DNA of 53,427 nt, from contig NZ_KB899164.1 of the NCBI RefSeq assembly GCF_000378065.1, positions 1 to 53,427 on the forward strand, in the 5' to 3' direction. This DNA comes from Porphyromonas gulae DSM 15663 (GTDB taxonomy: Bacteria > Bacteroidota > Bacteroidia > Bacteroidales > Porphyromonadaceae). The notes under the pieces were generated by a model, which was not told where the DNA came from, made no database searches, and saw only the letters and a list, made by a program, of their open reading frames with translations. The translations under genes and the position numbers were made by a program. Below, piece after piece: positions 35,780 to 44,717 of the stretch (position 1 is the stretch's first letter; the number at the start of each line of letters is the position of its first letter).

Positions 35780-36125
35780 GGTATTGTGACCGAAAAATAG
35801 GTGTCAAAAAAGATTTCAACAGCGAAGACGAGTTTAGAATCATTCCAAATAAGCCGGCTCTAAGAAGTCTGATTATGATGCAAAAGAGATGGAAATACCC
35901 CTTTTTCAGATCGAAATACCTTTCTCGTCATATCGAATAACAATCTATATATAAACCATTTTCTATTTATATATAAATCGTTTCCCATTTATATATAAAA
36001 CGATTTCAATATATATAGAAATCGAAAATGATTTGTATATAAATCGCAGCCCCCCAAAACGCCATATCGTAAGCTGATAAAACAGAGGCACCCACCCGAT
36101 TCTCTCATAAATCGGATGGGTGCCT
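35780..36125 (-). repeat. MITE-like repeat B with a 22-nt minisatellite (inverted copy)
   Basis: Read on the minus strand it has the same parts in the same order as copy A (652-993): GGCACCC hairpin (36125-36086), TGTTTTATC, five 22-nt AT-rich units (cores at 36034, 36012, 35990, 35968 and 35946 on the plus strand), and TTTAGAATCATTCCAAA (35833-35849, one change from the perfect palindrome). The tract CTTTTTTGAC follows. The bodies have diverged by many substitutions but keep the repeat number (five) and period. The right end joins the small ORF at 36162; the left boundary is approximate. Confidence 0.7.
36086..36125 (-). terminator. Hairpin of repeat cassette B
   Basis: AGGCACCCACCCGATT (36086-36101) pairs with its near-complement (36110-36125; one G-T pair). 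On the minus strand it follows the small ORF by 36 nt and is trailed by CTGTTTTATC. Confidence 0.6.
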
Positions 36126-36161
36126 TATATGTTATAGAAGCTATCGAATGCCTATTCTTGC

Positions 36162-36278
36162 TTATTCCTCATGGAATAAAATCTCCTCTGTCCTCATGTC
36201 GGGGTAGTATATACTTGTATAAGCCGGACGTAATCCGCCTAATGACGGTATAGAAAGAGAGAAGTCAGCGTGCATCAT
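36162..36278 (-). CDS. Candidate small protein, 38 residues, in repeat cassette B
   Basis: The minus-strand ORF ATG 36278 to TAA 36162 encodes MMHADFSLSIPSLGGLRPAY and 18 further residues ending FHEE. It lies about 110 nt after a TACTTTTG promoter box and 36 nt before a hairpin, as does the 40-residue ORF of cassette A. The first residues agree (MH.D), the remainder diverges. I cannot assign a function, and a non-coding explanation remains possible. Confidence 0.35.
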   Translation of the reverse strand: MMHADFSLSIPSLGGLRPAYTSIYYPDMRTEEILFHEE

Positions 36279-36385
36279 ATCTGTTGCTATTAAGTAGTTA
36301 GTAAACGTTCGTAAAGCTGTTCTGTTCGATAGACAAGCTCTCCCTGATATACTGCCATCTAAACTGCCGAGAGCACCTTATCGCT

Positions 36386-36913
36386 CTACAAAAGTAGCAA
36401 AAAATCCCAGCAGGGTGAGATTTTGCGCTGGGGTTTATATGGCGTCTCCACAAGGCTTGCATCGGCAAGTACCCCTTCCCTTACCGAAATGTGATGGAGG
36501 GAAAGTTGCTTATTAAACTGCACCAATAGTTTGTCCATCAGGCCCGGTTCGGTCAGTGCCGAACGAAATCGACTGATGGTGCTGTGGTCGGGAGAAACCT
36601 CTTCCATTTTCAACCCCAAGAATCGGGAAAAAGTGATTGAATCATTGATACGCTCCTCCAAAGCACAACCACTGAGGTTGTACCATATCTCCGGAAGCAA
36701 CATCTTGAATAAGAGAATCACGTCATAAGCAGGAGCACCGATGGCATTTTGTCGCTTCGTGTATTTCTTGTTGATCAGTGTCCGAATCGGACGCCAATCA
36801 ATAAGCCTGTCAATCTGATTGAGGAAGTCGTTTTGTGCTTTGCGATAACGCTTTGAAAGGAGTGCGTCTGCAAATGTTACATGCTCATGGGTGTTCTTGG
36901 ATTGGTATGCCAT
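36386..36913 (-). pseudogene. Truncated IS5-type (IS1126-like) transposase
   Basis: The 175-residue open frame begins MAYQSKNTHEHVTFADALLS and follows the P. gingivalis IS1126/ISPg1-type transposase through VSPDHSTISRFRSALTEPG and VETPYKP. It then changes to an unrelated tail (QRKISPCWDF). The family's transposase is about 360 residues, so the C-terminal half with most of the catalytic domain is missing. The junction is near 36437, where cassette B's promoter region starts. The remnant cannot transpose by itself. Confidence 0.8.
36389..36396 (-). promoter_or_regulatory. Putative -7 box of cassette B
   Basis: On the minus strand the bases read TACTTTTG, preceded by TTTTTTGC exactly as in cassette A. 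It overlaps the stop codon region of the truncated transposase and would transcribe the small ORF at 36278. Confidence 0.5.
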
Positions 36914-37382
36914 GGGAAGGATATTATACTGTTTTTAATACTCAAATATAATAAATAACTTCCTATTACACAATGAATTAATAAACAAAATACAGACTAA
37001 TTGCCGTGCAAAGGTCTCGATCCGGAACAGTTGAAAGGAATTGAAAGATATTTTCCATAAATCATTGCAGCCAAAATGTTAGTTAAGTCGCTTGAAATCA
37101 GATATAAATATACAAAATGCAAGCTACATGAACAAAGAAAAACATCATTGATTTTCAGGTGTTTGAATATTCTTTCAAGGATATTCGATAAATCCAAATG
37201 CGATAACCCTGGGCCTGGGAACGATCGGATTCTGCATGTGGGCAATAAACACTATCTTTGTATAGTATCGTGTTGCAACGTCGATAGTGGTCGGCATGCG
37301 TGCTCGGCAATCTTTTGTCTCATGAAGGATATCCTTTTGCATTGCAAATGAAACGATAGCAAAGATTCTTTAAGTACAATAA
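36914..37382. other. Gene-free region before the TPR/PD40 gene, with a promoter box
   Basis: This 469-nt AT-rich stretch holds no credible gene. TATCTTTG at 37253-37260 is a TAnnTTTG match that could drive the gene at 37383 with a leader of about 115 nt. The reading frames found here are short and lack family features. Confidence 0.5.
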
Positions 37383-38804
37383 ATGATGTGTCGTTCCATA
37401 ATTCTCTCTCTCTTTGCTTTGATTTCCATTATCGGAGGCAAGCAGCTCTCCGCCCAAAGCGTTTCGGAACTTCGTCTCCTGATCGATAGCGGACGTTATG
37501 ACAAGGCTTTGCCCATAGCCCAACAGTTGGTGGCCAAAAATCCCAAGCATGCCGATAATAACTATATGCTGGGACTCCTCCTGTACAAGGCAGAACGCTA
37601 CGAGGAAGCTGTTGCTCCCCTTCGTGTGGCCGTAAGCCGGCGGAGCGATGCCTATGAGATGTTGGCGGATGCTTATGCCAAGGAGTATTTCTTCTCCGAA
37701 GCTCTTGCTGCACTGGAAAAACAGAAGGCTGCTCTTGTGAAGAAAAAACAGGAAACAGTCTCCGTAGATGCCCGAATAGACCGTATGCGACGAGCTGTGC
37801 GCTTGCTGGACAGAGCCGAATGGGTGGAGGTGATAGACAGCGTACGGACGAATAAAGCCGATCTTCTGTCGGCCTACAATCTCATAGCCGATAACGGTCG
37901 GCTCGAATGGATGAAAGGAAACCGAGGGGAGGCGACTTCCTTTGTCAATGGACGTGGCGACCATGCCATCATGACGGAGAAAGGAGAGGATGGAGTTTAC
38001 AGTCTGCATGAAGCCCACCGGATCGGTGGCAAATGGGGCAATGCGATACCCCTCGAAAAACTCAATTCCCGATTCAATGAAAACTTCCCTTCGTTACGGG
38101 CGGATGGTTTTACCCTTCTTTTTGCCAGTGATCGACCCGATGGAATAGGCGGATATGATCTGTATATGACCCGTCGCGATTTGGAAGATGGCGTTTTTCT
38201 GGAGCCTACTTTGCTCGGTATGCCTTTCAATTCCCCTTACAACGATTATCTGCTGGTGTACGATGAATTGCGTGGGATCGGCTTCTTTGCCAGTGACCGT
38301 TTTTGTCCCGCGGATGTTGTCACTGTCTATACCTTCGTTGTCAATGAAGAGGGACGTCCTGTGGCTACCGACGATATGGCCGTCAAAAGGGCGTACGCCT
38401 CCCTCAAGAGCATAAAAGCAACGCAAGACCCTGAGCGAGACTACAGTCGTCTGATCGCATCGGCTCGGGACAGCCGCACCGATGCAGAGAAGAAGGCTTC
38501 CGAACGACAGATTTATCTCCCTATGCAGGGGATGCGTATCTATACACGTTGGAGCGACTTCCGAAGCAGCGAAGCCAAGTCGCTCTATCAGGATGCGATG
38601 GCTCGGAAAAGAAAATTGGAACAGGCGGCCACCCGTCTGGAAGAGTTGCGACTCCTGTATGGAAGAGCATCGGCTTCGGAGCGAAACGGCATGAAGCAGG
38701 AGATTCTTCGTCTCGAAAATGCCATTCCTCCGCTGGAAGAGGAAGTCGGCCGAATGGAAAAGGAAGTCAGAAACATAGAGTTGCAAGCCGGACATAGCTT
38801 TTAG
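37383..38804 (+). CDS. Secreted TPR / PD40 beta-propeller-like protein
   Basis: The 473-residue product has a signal peptide (ending near LSAQS), TPR-like repeats (about residues 27-115, LLIDSGRYDKALPIAQQLV and LLYKAERYEEAVAPLR), a WD40-like (PD40) region (about 190-320, with FPSLRADGFTLLFASDRPDG), and a C-terminal coiled coil (about 400-470). The same domain order, plus OmpA, occurs in PorE of the type IX secretion machine, but there is no OmpA domain here and no por gene nearby. It is a periplasmic protein of unknown role. Confidence 0.7.
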   Translation: MMCRSIILSLFALISIIGGKQLSAQSVSELRLLIDSGRYDKALPIAQQLVAKNPKHADNNYMLGLLLYKAERYEEAVAPLRVAVSRRSDAYEMLADAYAKEYFFSEALAALEKQKAALVKKKQETVSVDARIDRMRRAVRLLDRAEWVEVIDSVRTNKADLLSAYNLIADNGRLEWMKGNRGEATSFVNGRGDHAIMTEKGEDGVYSLHEAHRIGGKWGNAIPLEKLNSRFNENFPSLRADGFTLLFASDRPDGIGGYDLYMTRRDLEDGVFLEPTLLGMPFNSPYNDYLLVYDELRGIGFFASDRFCPADVVTVYTFVVNEEGRPVATDDMAVKRAYASLKSIKATQDPERDYSRLIASARDSRTDAEKKASERQIYLPMQGMRIYTRWSDFRSSEAKSLYQDAMARKRKLEQAATRLEELRLLYGRASASERNGMKQEILRLENAIPPLEEEVGRMEKEVRNIELQAGHSF

Positions 38805-38870
38805 GCCAACCACGCCGGTCTTTTCGAGAGTGATCTTACGTGTCTCACCTCTTAAAACATTAACGAACTT

Positions 38871-39749
38871 ATGGAAACTAAAAGAACGATTCCCCCCTCC
38901 GAGCTGATCATCAATGCGGACGGTTCGGTCTTTCATCTGCATATTCGCCCCGAACAATTGGCCGATAAGGTCATATTGGTAGGTGATCCTGCTCGTGTGG
39001 ATACGGTCGCCTCTCGTTTCGATCGTATCGAATGCAATGTATCCAGTAGGGAGTTCCACACCGTCACGGGGTGGTATGGCGACAAGCGTATCACGGTGCA
39101 GAGCCACGGCATCGGCTCTGATAATATAGATATAGTCTTGAATGAGCTGGATGCTCTGGCCAATATAGACTTCGATACCCGTCAGGTGAAGGATCGGCTG
39201 CGCAAACTCACACTCGTAAGGGTGGGGACTTCGGGCGGATTGCAGGACAATACGCCCATAGGATCTTATGTGGCTGCGGAGCGAAGCATCGGCTTCGATG
39301 GAGTCATGTATTTCTATAGCGATACGGAGAAGATACGGGATGCAGCTTTCGAAGCAGCACTTCAGGACCAACTGGAGTGGAAAATCGAAGGGCTGAAACC
39401 CTACGTGATACCGGCTGACAAGATGCTGACGGATCGAATATGTGGAGAGGACATCCTGCGAGGCGTGACTATTGCAGCCAATGGCTTCTACGGACCGCAG
39501 GGGCGTCGCCTGCGCTTACCTCTCAAAGACGAGGATCTGAATAGGAAGATACAGGCTTTCGACTTCAATGGTAGCCGTATTACGAACTATGAAATGGAAA
39601 GCTCCTCTTTGGCCGGTCTGGCTGCCCTGATGGGGCACGAGGCCGTCACCGTCTGTTGTATCATCGCAGGTAGGAAATCCGAAAAGATGAATACCTCCTA
39701 TCAGGGAAGTATAGAGGGCCTTATCGATTTGGTTCTGGAACGTATCTGA
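38871..39749 (+). CDS. Nucleoside phosphorylase (uridine/purine phosphorylase family)
   Basis: The 292-residue product carries the family's phosphate-site and base-site motifs: VGDPARVD, SHGIGSDN, RVGTSGGLQ and NYEMESSSLAGLA. Such enzymes split nucleosides with phosphate to base and ribose-1-phosphate. Substrate choice (uridine or purine) cannot be settled from sequence. It lies 66 nt after the TPR/PD40 gene; a -7-like box for the next gene follows. Confidence 0.87.
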   Translation: METKRTIPPSELIINADGSVFHLHIRPEQLADKVILVGDPARVDTVASRFDRIECNVSSREFHTVTGWYGDKRITVQSHGIGSDNIDIVLNELDALANIDFDTRQVKDRLRKLTLVRVGTSGGLQDNTPIGSYVAAERSIGFDGVMYFYSDTEKIRDAAFEAALQDQLEWKIEGLKPYVIPADKMLTDRICGEDILRGVTIAANGFYGPQGRRLRLPLKDEDLNRKIQAFDFNGSRITNYEMESSSLAGLAALMGHEAVTVCCIIAGRKSEKMNTSYQGSIEGLIDLVLERI

Positions 39750-39760
39750 TAGAAATAAGT

Positions 39761-39768
39761 TACCTTTG
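39761..39768 (+). promoter_or_regulatory. Putative -7 box of lysS
   Basis: TACCTTTG starts 11 nt after the preceding stop codon and 106 nt before the lysS ATG. A clear -33 is missing; the nearest TTTGG (39728) is too far. Confidence 0.45.
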
Positions 39769-39866
39769 TGAACCAAGGTTTTTCCCCCTCGGACGAATGG
39801 CTCCGATCGTTTCGGTATGCAGAGCAGGCGAGTTGCTGCAGGGGGAATATAAATTAGAAGTTTTGC

Positions 39867-41603
39867 ATGAACATACTCGAACTTTCGGAACAAGAAGTCG
39901 TACGCCGTAACAGCTTAGAGCAACTGCGTGATTTTGGGATCGATCCATATCCTGCAGCGGAATATACCGTCAATGCCTATTCTGCCGAGATCAAAAGGAA
40001 TTTCAATGACGATGAGAATGCCGCCAAACGTCAGGTAAGCATTGCCGGACGTATTATGAGCCGCCGTATCATGGGGAAAGCTACATTCATGGAGCTGCAA
40101 GATGCGGAGGGACGTATCCAGATCTATATTACTCGGGACGATATTTGTCCGGGTGAGGACAAGGAGTTCTACAATACGGTGGTCAAGAAGTGTACGGATA
40201 TAGGTGATTTCATCGGAGTGAAAGGGTATGTATTCCGCACTCAGATGGGAGAAATATCGGTGCATGTGCAGGAGATGACTTTCTTGTCGAAAGCTATCCG
40301 CCCTCTTCCTGTGGTAAAAGAAAAAGATGGGGAGGTCTTCGATGGCTTCACGGATCCGGAGCAACGCTATCGTCAGCGATACGTAGATTTGGTCGTCAAT
40401 AGTCATGTCAAAGACATTTTCCTCAAGCGTACGATGGTATTCAATTCGATGCGCAGCTTCTTCAACGAGCGCGGATACATCGAAGTGGATACACCCGTAC
40501 TCCAGTCGATCCCGGGAGGTGCAGCTGCACGTCCTTTTATCACGCATCATAATGCTCTGGACATTCCGCTCTATCTGAGAATCGCCAACGAGTTGTATCT
40601 GAAGCGTCTGATCGTGGGCGGTTTCGATGGTGTGTATGAATTCAGTCGCAATTTCCGAAATGAGGGGATGGACCGCACGCATAATCCTGAATTCACGGCC
40701 ATGGAGATCTATGTGGCCTATAAGGATTACAACTGGATGATGAACTTTACGGAGCAGATGCTCGAACGCATCTGTATGGATGTGCTGGGTACTACTCAGG
40801 TGAAGGTGGGCGAGAAATTGATTGACTTTAAGGCTCCCTACAAGCGAGTGACCATGATCGAAGCCATCCATGAGCATACGGGTATCGACATCAGTGGAAT
40901 GAACGAGGCCGAGTTGCGTCAGGTATGCGACAAGCTGGGCGTAGAGCACAACGAGACGATGGGCAAAGGCAAGCTCATCGATGAGATCTTCGGCGATAAG
41001 TGCGAGAAGAACTATATCCAGCCTACTTTCATCACAGACTATCCGAAGGAAATGTCGCCTCTGACAAAGGAACACCGCACCAATCCGGAGCTAACAGAGC
41101 GATTCGAGCTGATGGTCAATGGCAAGGAGTTGGCCAACGCCTACTCGGAGCTGAACGACCCGATTGACCAGCGAGAACGTTTCGAAGAACAACTCAAACT
41201 ATCCGAGAAAGGCGATGACGAGGCCATGTATATCGACAACGATTTCATCCGTGCCCTTGAATACGGTATGCCGCCGACCAGCGGTATGGGTATCGGTATG
41301 GACCGTTTGGTCATGCTATTGACAGGGCAGGAGAGTATTCAGGAGGTACTCCTTTTCCCACAGATGAAGCCTGAGAAGGTGGCTCCACGGGATACGAAAG
41401 AGAAGTTCGCCGTTTGTGGCGTTCCCGAAGAGTGGGTACCTGTATTGCATAAAGCCGGCTATCTTACCGTACAGTCGATGCGAGAGGATAAACCGGGCAA
41501 GGTGATGCAGCAGCTGATGGACATCAATAAGAAATATAAGTTGGGGCTTGCCGGTTTGAATCTGGAAACCGTTTCGGCTTGGCAGGAAGCCCCGTATGAG
41601 TAA
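39867..41603 (+). CDS. lysS: Lysyl-tRNA synthetase, class II
   Basis: The 578-residue enzyme charges tRNA-Lys. An N-terminal OB-fold (about 55-145), a class II core with motif 2 region FRNEGMDRTHNPEF and motif 3 GMGIGMDRLVM, then about 75 additional residues after the core (from KEKFAVCGVPEEWVPVLH onward). The E. coli enzyme is near 505 residues, so this C-terminal extension stands out. It is a known feature of Bacteroidota LysRS in my recollection. Its function is not known to me. Confidence 0.95.
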   Translation: MNILELSEQEVVRRNSLEQLRDFGIDPYPAAEYTVNAYSAEIKRNFNDDENAAKRQVSIAGRIMSRRIMGKATFMELQDAEGRIQIYITRDDICPGEDKEFYNTVVKKCTDIGDFIGVKGYVFRTQMGEISVHVQEMTFLSKAIRPLPVVKEKDGEVFDGFTDPEQRYRQRYVDLVVNSHVKDIFLKRTMVFNSMRSFFNERGYIEVDTPVLQSIPGGAAARPFITHHNALDIPLYLRIANELYLKRLIVGGFDGVYEFSRNFRNEGMDRTHNPEFTAMEIYVAYKDYNWMMNFTEQMLERICMDVLGTTQVKVGEKLIDFKAPYKRVTMIEAIHEHTGIDISGMNEAELRQVCDKLGVEHNETMGKGKLIDEIFGDKCEKNYIQPTFITDYPKEMSPLTKEHRTNPELTERFELMVNGKELANAYSELNDPIDQRERFEEQLKLSEKGDDEAMYIDNDFIRALEYGMPPTSGMGIGMDRLVMLLTGQESIQEVLLFPQMKPEKVAPRDTKEKFAVCGVPEEWVPVLHKAGYLTVQSMREDKPGKVMQQLMDINKKYKLGLAGLNLETVSAWQEAPYE

Positions 41604-41626
41604 CGATTGTACAAGGATAGCGGTGC

Positions 41627-41668
41627 GAATAGGAAGGCTCTTGCTCTTCCGTGCGGCTATTCTTTTTT
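41627..41668 (+). terminator. Probable terminator after lysS
   Basis: GAATAG (41627-41632) pairs with CTATTC (41657-41662), an inner GAAG/CTTC pair extends the stem, and TTTTTT follows. It suggests that gpsA has its own promoter. Confidence 0.6.
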
Positions 41669-41688
41669 ATCCGGATAATTAAAGTATC

Positions 41689-42693
41689 ATGGGGGGAATC
41701 GGGAGAATAGGAATATTGGGTAGTGGCAGTTGGGCTACGGCTCTGGCCAAAATCATATTGACCTCTCAACCATCCATCAATTGGTTTATGCGCCGCGAGG
41801 AGCAGGCGCAGGGCATTAAGCGTACGGGGCGCAATCCGAACTATTTGCGCGATGCCGTATTCGATCCTCGGAAAATCTCATTTTTTACCGATTCGGATCT
41901 TAACAGTTTTTTTAGAGCCAGCGATGTGGTGGTTCTTGTCACTCCCTCGCCTTTCATCAAATCCTATCTGAAGCGCGTTCGCTCGTCCAGCATGCGCGAC
42001 AAGCTGATTATCAATGCTATCAAGGGGATCGTACCGGATGAGAATGTCTTGGTATCGGAATATCTGCACGATTTCTGCGATGTCCCCAACGAACTGATAG
42101 GTGTAGTCTCCGGCCCTTGCCATGCAGAGGAGGTGGCCAGAGAGCGCAGATCATATCTGACGGTAGGCTGCTTCGACATAAATAAGGCAAAAGCCATGGC
42201 AAACGTACTACGCAACGATTATGTGAGCTGTACGACCAGTCAGGATGTAGTAGGCATCGAATATGCCTCGGTACTGAAGAATGTCTATGCCATTGCCGCC
42301 GGAATATGCAACGGTCTGCAGTATGGCGACAACTTTCAGTCTGTCCTGATGTCGAATGCCATTGCTGAAATGAATAGTTTCGTCAATACCGTCCACCTCT
42401 TGGAAAGAGAGATCACGGATTCGGTATATTTGGGCGACCTCCTTGTGACAGCTTATTCGAACTACAGTCGCAATCGTACTTTCGGCAACATGATAGGAAA
42501 GGGATACAGTGTCAAATCCGCTCAGATGGAGATGGAGATGATAGCAGAGGGCTACTATGGGGCCAAGTGTGTAAGGGAGGTAAACAAACGCTATCAGGTC
42601 AATATGCCGATCATGGATACGGTGTACGAGGTATTGTACGAGAAGCGAGATGCTGCCGAGGCCATTACTGCTCTGACGGCACATTTCAAATAA
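41689..42693 (+). CDS. gpsA: Glycerol-3-phosphate dehydrogenase (NAD(P)+)
   Basis: GpsA makes sn-glycerol-3-phosphate for phospholipids. The 334-residue product has the N-terminal dinucleotide motif GSGSWATAL, the segment SGPCHAEEVA and catalytic-lysine region VLKNVYAIAAG. The length fits the family. It opens the tightly packed run gpsA, pgi, DUF4290, murA, rimM, dxr (gaps 31, 19, 33, 6 and -4 nt). Confidence 0.93.
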   Translation: MGGIGRIGILGSGSWATALAKIILTSQPSINWFMRREEQAQGIKRTGRNPNYLRDAVFDPRKISFFTDSDLNSFFRASDVVVLVTPSPFIKSYLKRVRSSSMRDKLIINAIKGIVPDENVLVSEYLHDFCDVPNELIGVVSGPCHAEEVARERRSYLTVGCFDINKAKAMANVLRNDYVSCTTSQDVVGIEYASVLKNVYAIAAGICNGLQYGDNFQSVLMSNAIAEMNSFVNTVHLLEREITDSVYLGDLLVTAYSNYSRNRTFGNMIGKGYSVKSAQMEMEMIAEGYYGAKCVREVNKRYQVNMPIMDTVYEVLYEKRDAAEAITALTAHFK

Positions 42694-42724
42694 TTTCGTT
42701 GCACATTAAATACCGAATACGCTA

Positions 42725-44062
42725 ATGGAAAGAATCCGATTGGATCTGTCTAAAACAGGTTTTTCTGTTACGCCTTATGCAGAAGAAGCTGAGATGTTCA
42801 ATGCCATGTTGGATAAGGGTACCGGCCGCGGAAATGATTTCCTCGGTTGGGTTCATTTACCATCTTCCATCACGGAAGAGGAGTTGAATGCGGTAGAGAC
42901 TGCAGCTGCTATCCTCAGAGAACGTTGCGACTATGTAGTAAACGTGGGTATCGGGGGCAGTTACCTCGGAGCAAGGGCTGTGATCGAAGCATTGCAAAAC
43001 AGTTTTGAAGCATATCGCTCGGACAGGGAGAACCCTGTGGTGCTCTATGCTGGTAATAATATCGGTGAAGATTATCTTTCTGGGTTGCTGCATTTCCTAC
43101 GTGATAAGAGATTCGGTATCATTTATATTTCCAAAAGTGGAACGACTACCGAACCGGCTATTGCTTTTCGTCTGTTGAAAGGTTTGCTGGAATTCCAGGT
43201 TGGATCCCAAGATGCTCGGGAGAGGATCGTGGCCGTTACCGATTCGACCAAAGGAGCACTGAGGCGTATGGCTGATGAAGAGGGCTATCGCTCTTTCGCT
43301 ATACCCGACAATGTGGGAGGGCGTTTCTCCGTTCTTACTCCTGTGGGATTGCTCCCCGTGGCTGTAGCCGGCTTCGATATCCGTCGATTGGTACAAGGTG
43401 CAGCCGATATGGAAGCCATGACGGCTTCAGACATTCCTTTTTCGGATAATCCGGCTTTACAATACGCAGCAGCTCGCAATGCTTTGTATGCCGAAGGAAA
43501 GAAGATAGAGATATTGGCCAATTTCCATCCCAAAATGCACTATATCGGAGAGTGGTGGAAGCAGCTTTTCGGTGAGAGCGAGGGCAAAGAGGGTAGGGGG
43601 ATCTTCACGGCAACTGTGGATCTGACTACCGACCTCCATTCCATGGGACAATGGATGCAGGAGGGCGAACGTACGATATTCGAGACAGTGATTTCCGTGG
43701 AAAATCAAGATACATGCTTGATGATCCCTTCCGACTCGGCGGATTTGGACGGACTTAACTTTTTGGCCGGAAAGCGTATAGACGAAGTAAATAAGATGGC
43801 TGAATTGGGTACCCGACTGGCTCATGTGGACGGGGGAGTCCCTAATATACGCATCGTTTTGCCGCGATTAGATGCTTATTACATAGGGCAGTTGTTCTAT
43901 TTCTTCGAAAAAGCTGTAGGCGTCAGTGGTTATATGCTGGGGGTGAATCCTTTCGATCAGCCGGGGGTCGAAGGTTATAAGAACAATATGTTTGCTCTAC
44001 TGAACAAGCCTGGCTATGAAATAGAATCGGCGGCTATGGCAAAGCGGCTGAAAGAGTGTTAG
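42725..44062 (+). CDS. pgi: Glucose-6-phosphate isomerase
   Basis: The 445-residue enzyme has SIS-domain motifs [12 protein letters not shown] and [10 protein letters not shown], the catalytic region [20 protein letters not shown] and a C-terminal [10 protein letters not shown] with the active lysine region. It interconverts glucose-6- and fructose-6-phosphate, here likely to feed cell-envelope sugar precursors because the organism grows on peptides. The short Bacillus-type length (about 450) is normal. Confidence 0.93.
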   Translation: MERIRLDLSKTGFSVTPYAEEAEMFNAMLDKGTGRGNDFLGWVHLPSSITEEELNAVETAAAILRERCDYVVNVGIGGSYLGARAVIEALQNSFEAYRSDRENPVVLYAGNNIGEDYLSGLLHFLRDKRFGIIYISKSGTTTEPAIAFRLLKGLLEFQVGSQDARERIVAVTDSTKGALRRMADEEGYRSFAIPDNVGGRFSVLTPVGLLPVAVAGFDIRRLVQGAADMEAMTASDIPFSDNPALQYAAARNALYAEGKKIEILANFHPKMHYIGEWWKQLFGESEGKEGRGIFTATVDLTTDLHSMGQWMQEGERTIFETVISVENQDTCLMIPSDSADLDGLNFLAGKRIDEVNKMAELGTRLAHVDGGVPNIRIVLPRLDAYYIGQLFYFFEKAVGVSGYMLGVNPFDQPGVEGYKNNMFALLNKPGYEIESAAMAKRLKEC

Positions 44063-44081
44063 GAATTACAAACATCAGAGG

Positions 44082-44684
44082 ATGAATTATAATAGTAAAA
44101 TGGAACCATTGGCTATTCCGGAATATGGACGGAATATCCAAAACATGGTAAACTATTGCATGACGATCGACGATCGTGACGAACGGAATCGCTGTGCACA
44201 GACGATCATTACAATTATGGGAAACATGTTTCCTGAACGGCGGGAAAACGGTGAGACCAAACATATTCTTTGGGATCATCTAGCCATCATGTCCGGATTC
44301 AAGTTGGATATCGATTATCCGATGGAAATCATCAGTCCGGAAATGCTCGAACGGAGGCCCAAAGCCGTAAGCTACTCAGCCAACGACATCGTATATCGGC
44401 ACTACGGCCATCTCATACAGGAAATGATCCTCAAGGCTTGTGCCATGGAGCAGGGAGAAGAGCGTCATGCACTGGAGTTGCTCATCGCCAACCAGATGAA
44501 GCGTTCGTATCTGACGTGGAACAAAGATACGGTGGATGACTACAAGATATTCAAGGATTTGTACGAACTTTCCGAAGGACGCATAGAGCTGACGGAGGAG
44601 AATTGTCGTCTGACAATACCGAATGCTTCGGATCGGAAGGACAATAACAACGCCAAACGGAACAAGGTATTCCGGCGGAAATAA
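44082..44684 (+). CDS. DUF4290 family protein
   Basis: The 200-residue product, beginning MNYNSKMEPLAIPEYGRNIQ, is mostly helical and has neither signal nor membrane segment. I recognise the Bacteroidota-specific family DUF4290 (NYCMTIDDRDERNRCAQTII is typical). The function is unknown; its place between pgi and murA suggests a link to envelope synthesis by context only. The C-terminus is basic and asparagine-rich and probably disordered. Confidence 0.8.
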   Translation: MNYNSKMEPLAIPEYGRNIQNMVNYCMTIDDRDERNRCAQTIITIMGNMFPERRENGETKHILWDHLAIMSGFKLDIDYPMEIISPEMLERRPKAVSYSANDIVYRHYGHLIQEMILKACAMEQGEERHALELLIANQMKRSYLTWNKDTVDDYKIFKDLYELSEGRIELTEENCRLTIPNASDRKDNNNAKRNKVFRRK

Positions 44685-44717
44685 ATTATACGGACAACTT
44701 AAAAACGCATTATCGCT

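Noticed and set aside
37076-37351. 91-codon frame between the transposase remnant and the TPR gene
   Set aside because: No homology is recognised and it crosses the putative promoter of the downstream gene.
38094-39371. 425-codon minus-strand frame across the TPR/PD40 and phosphorylase genes
   Set aside because: It spans two well-supported genes and their junction on the other strand, with no known motifs.
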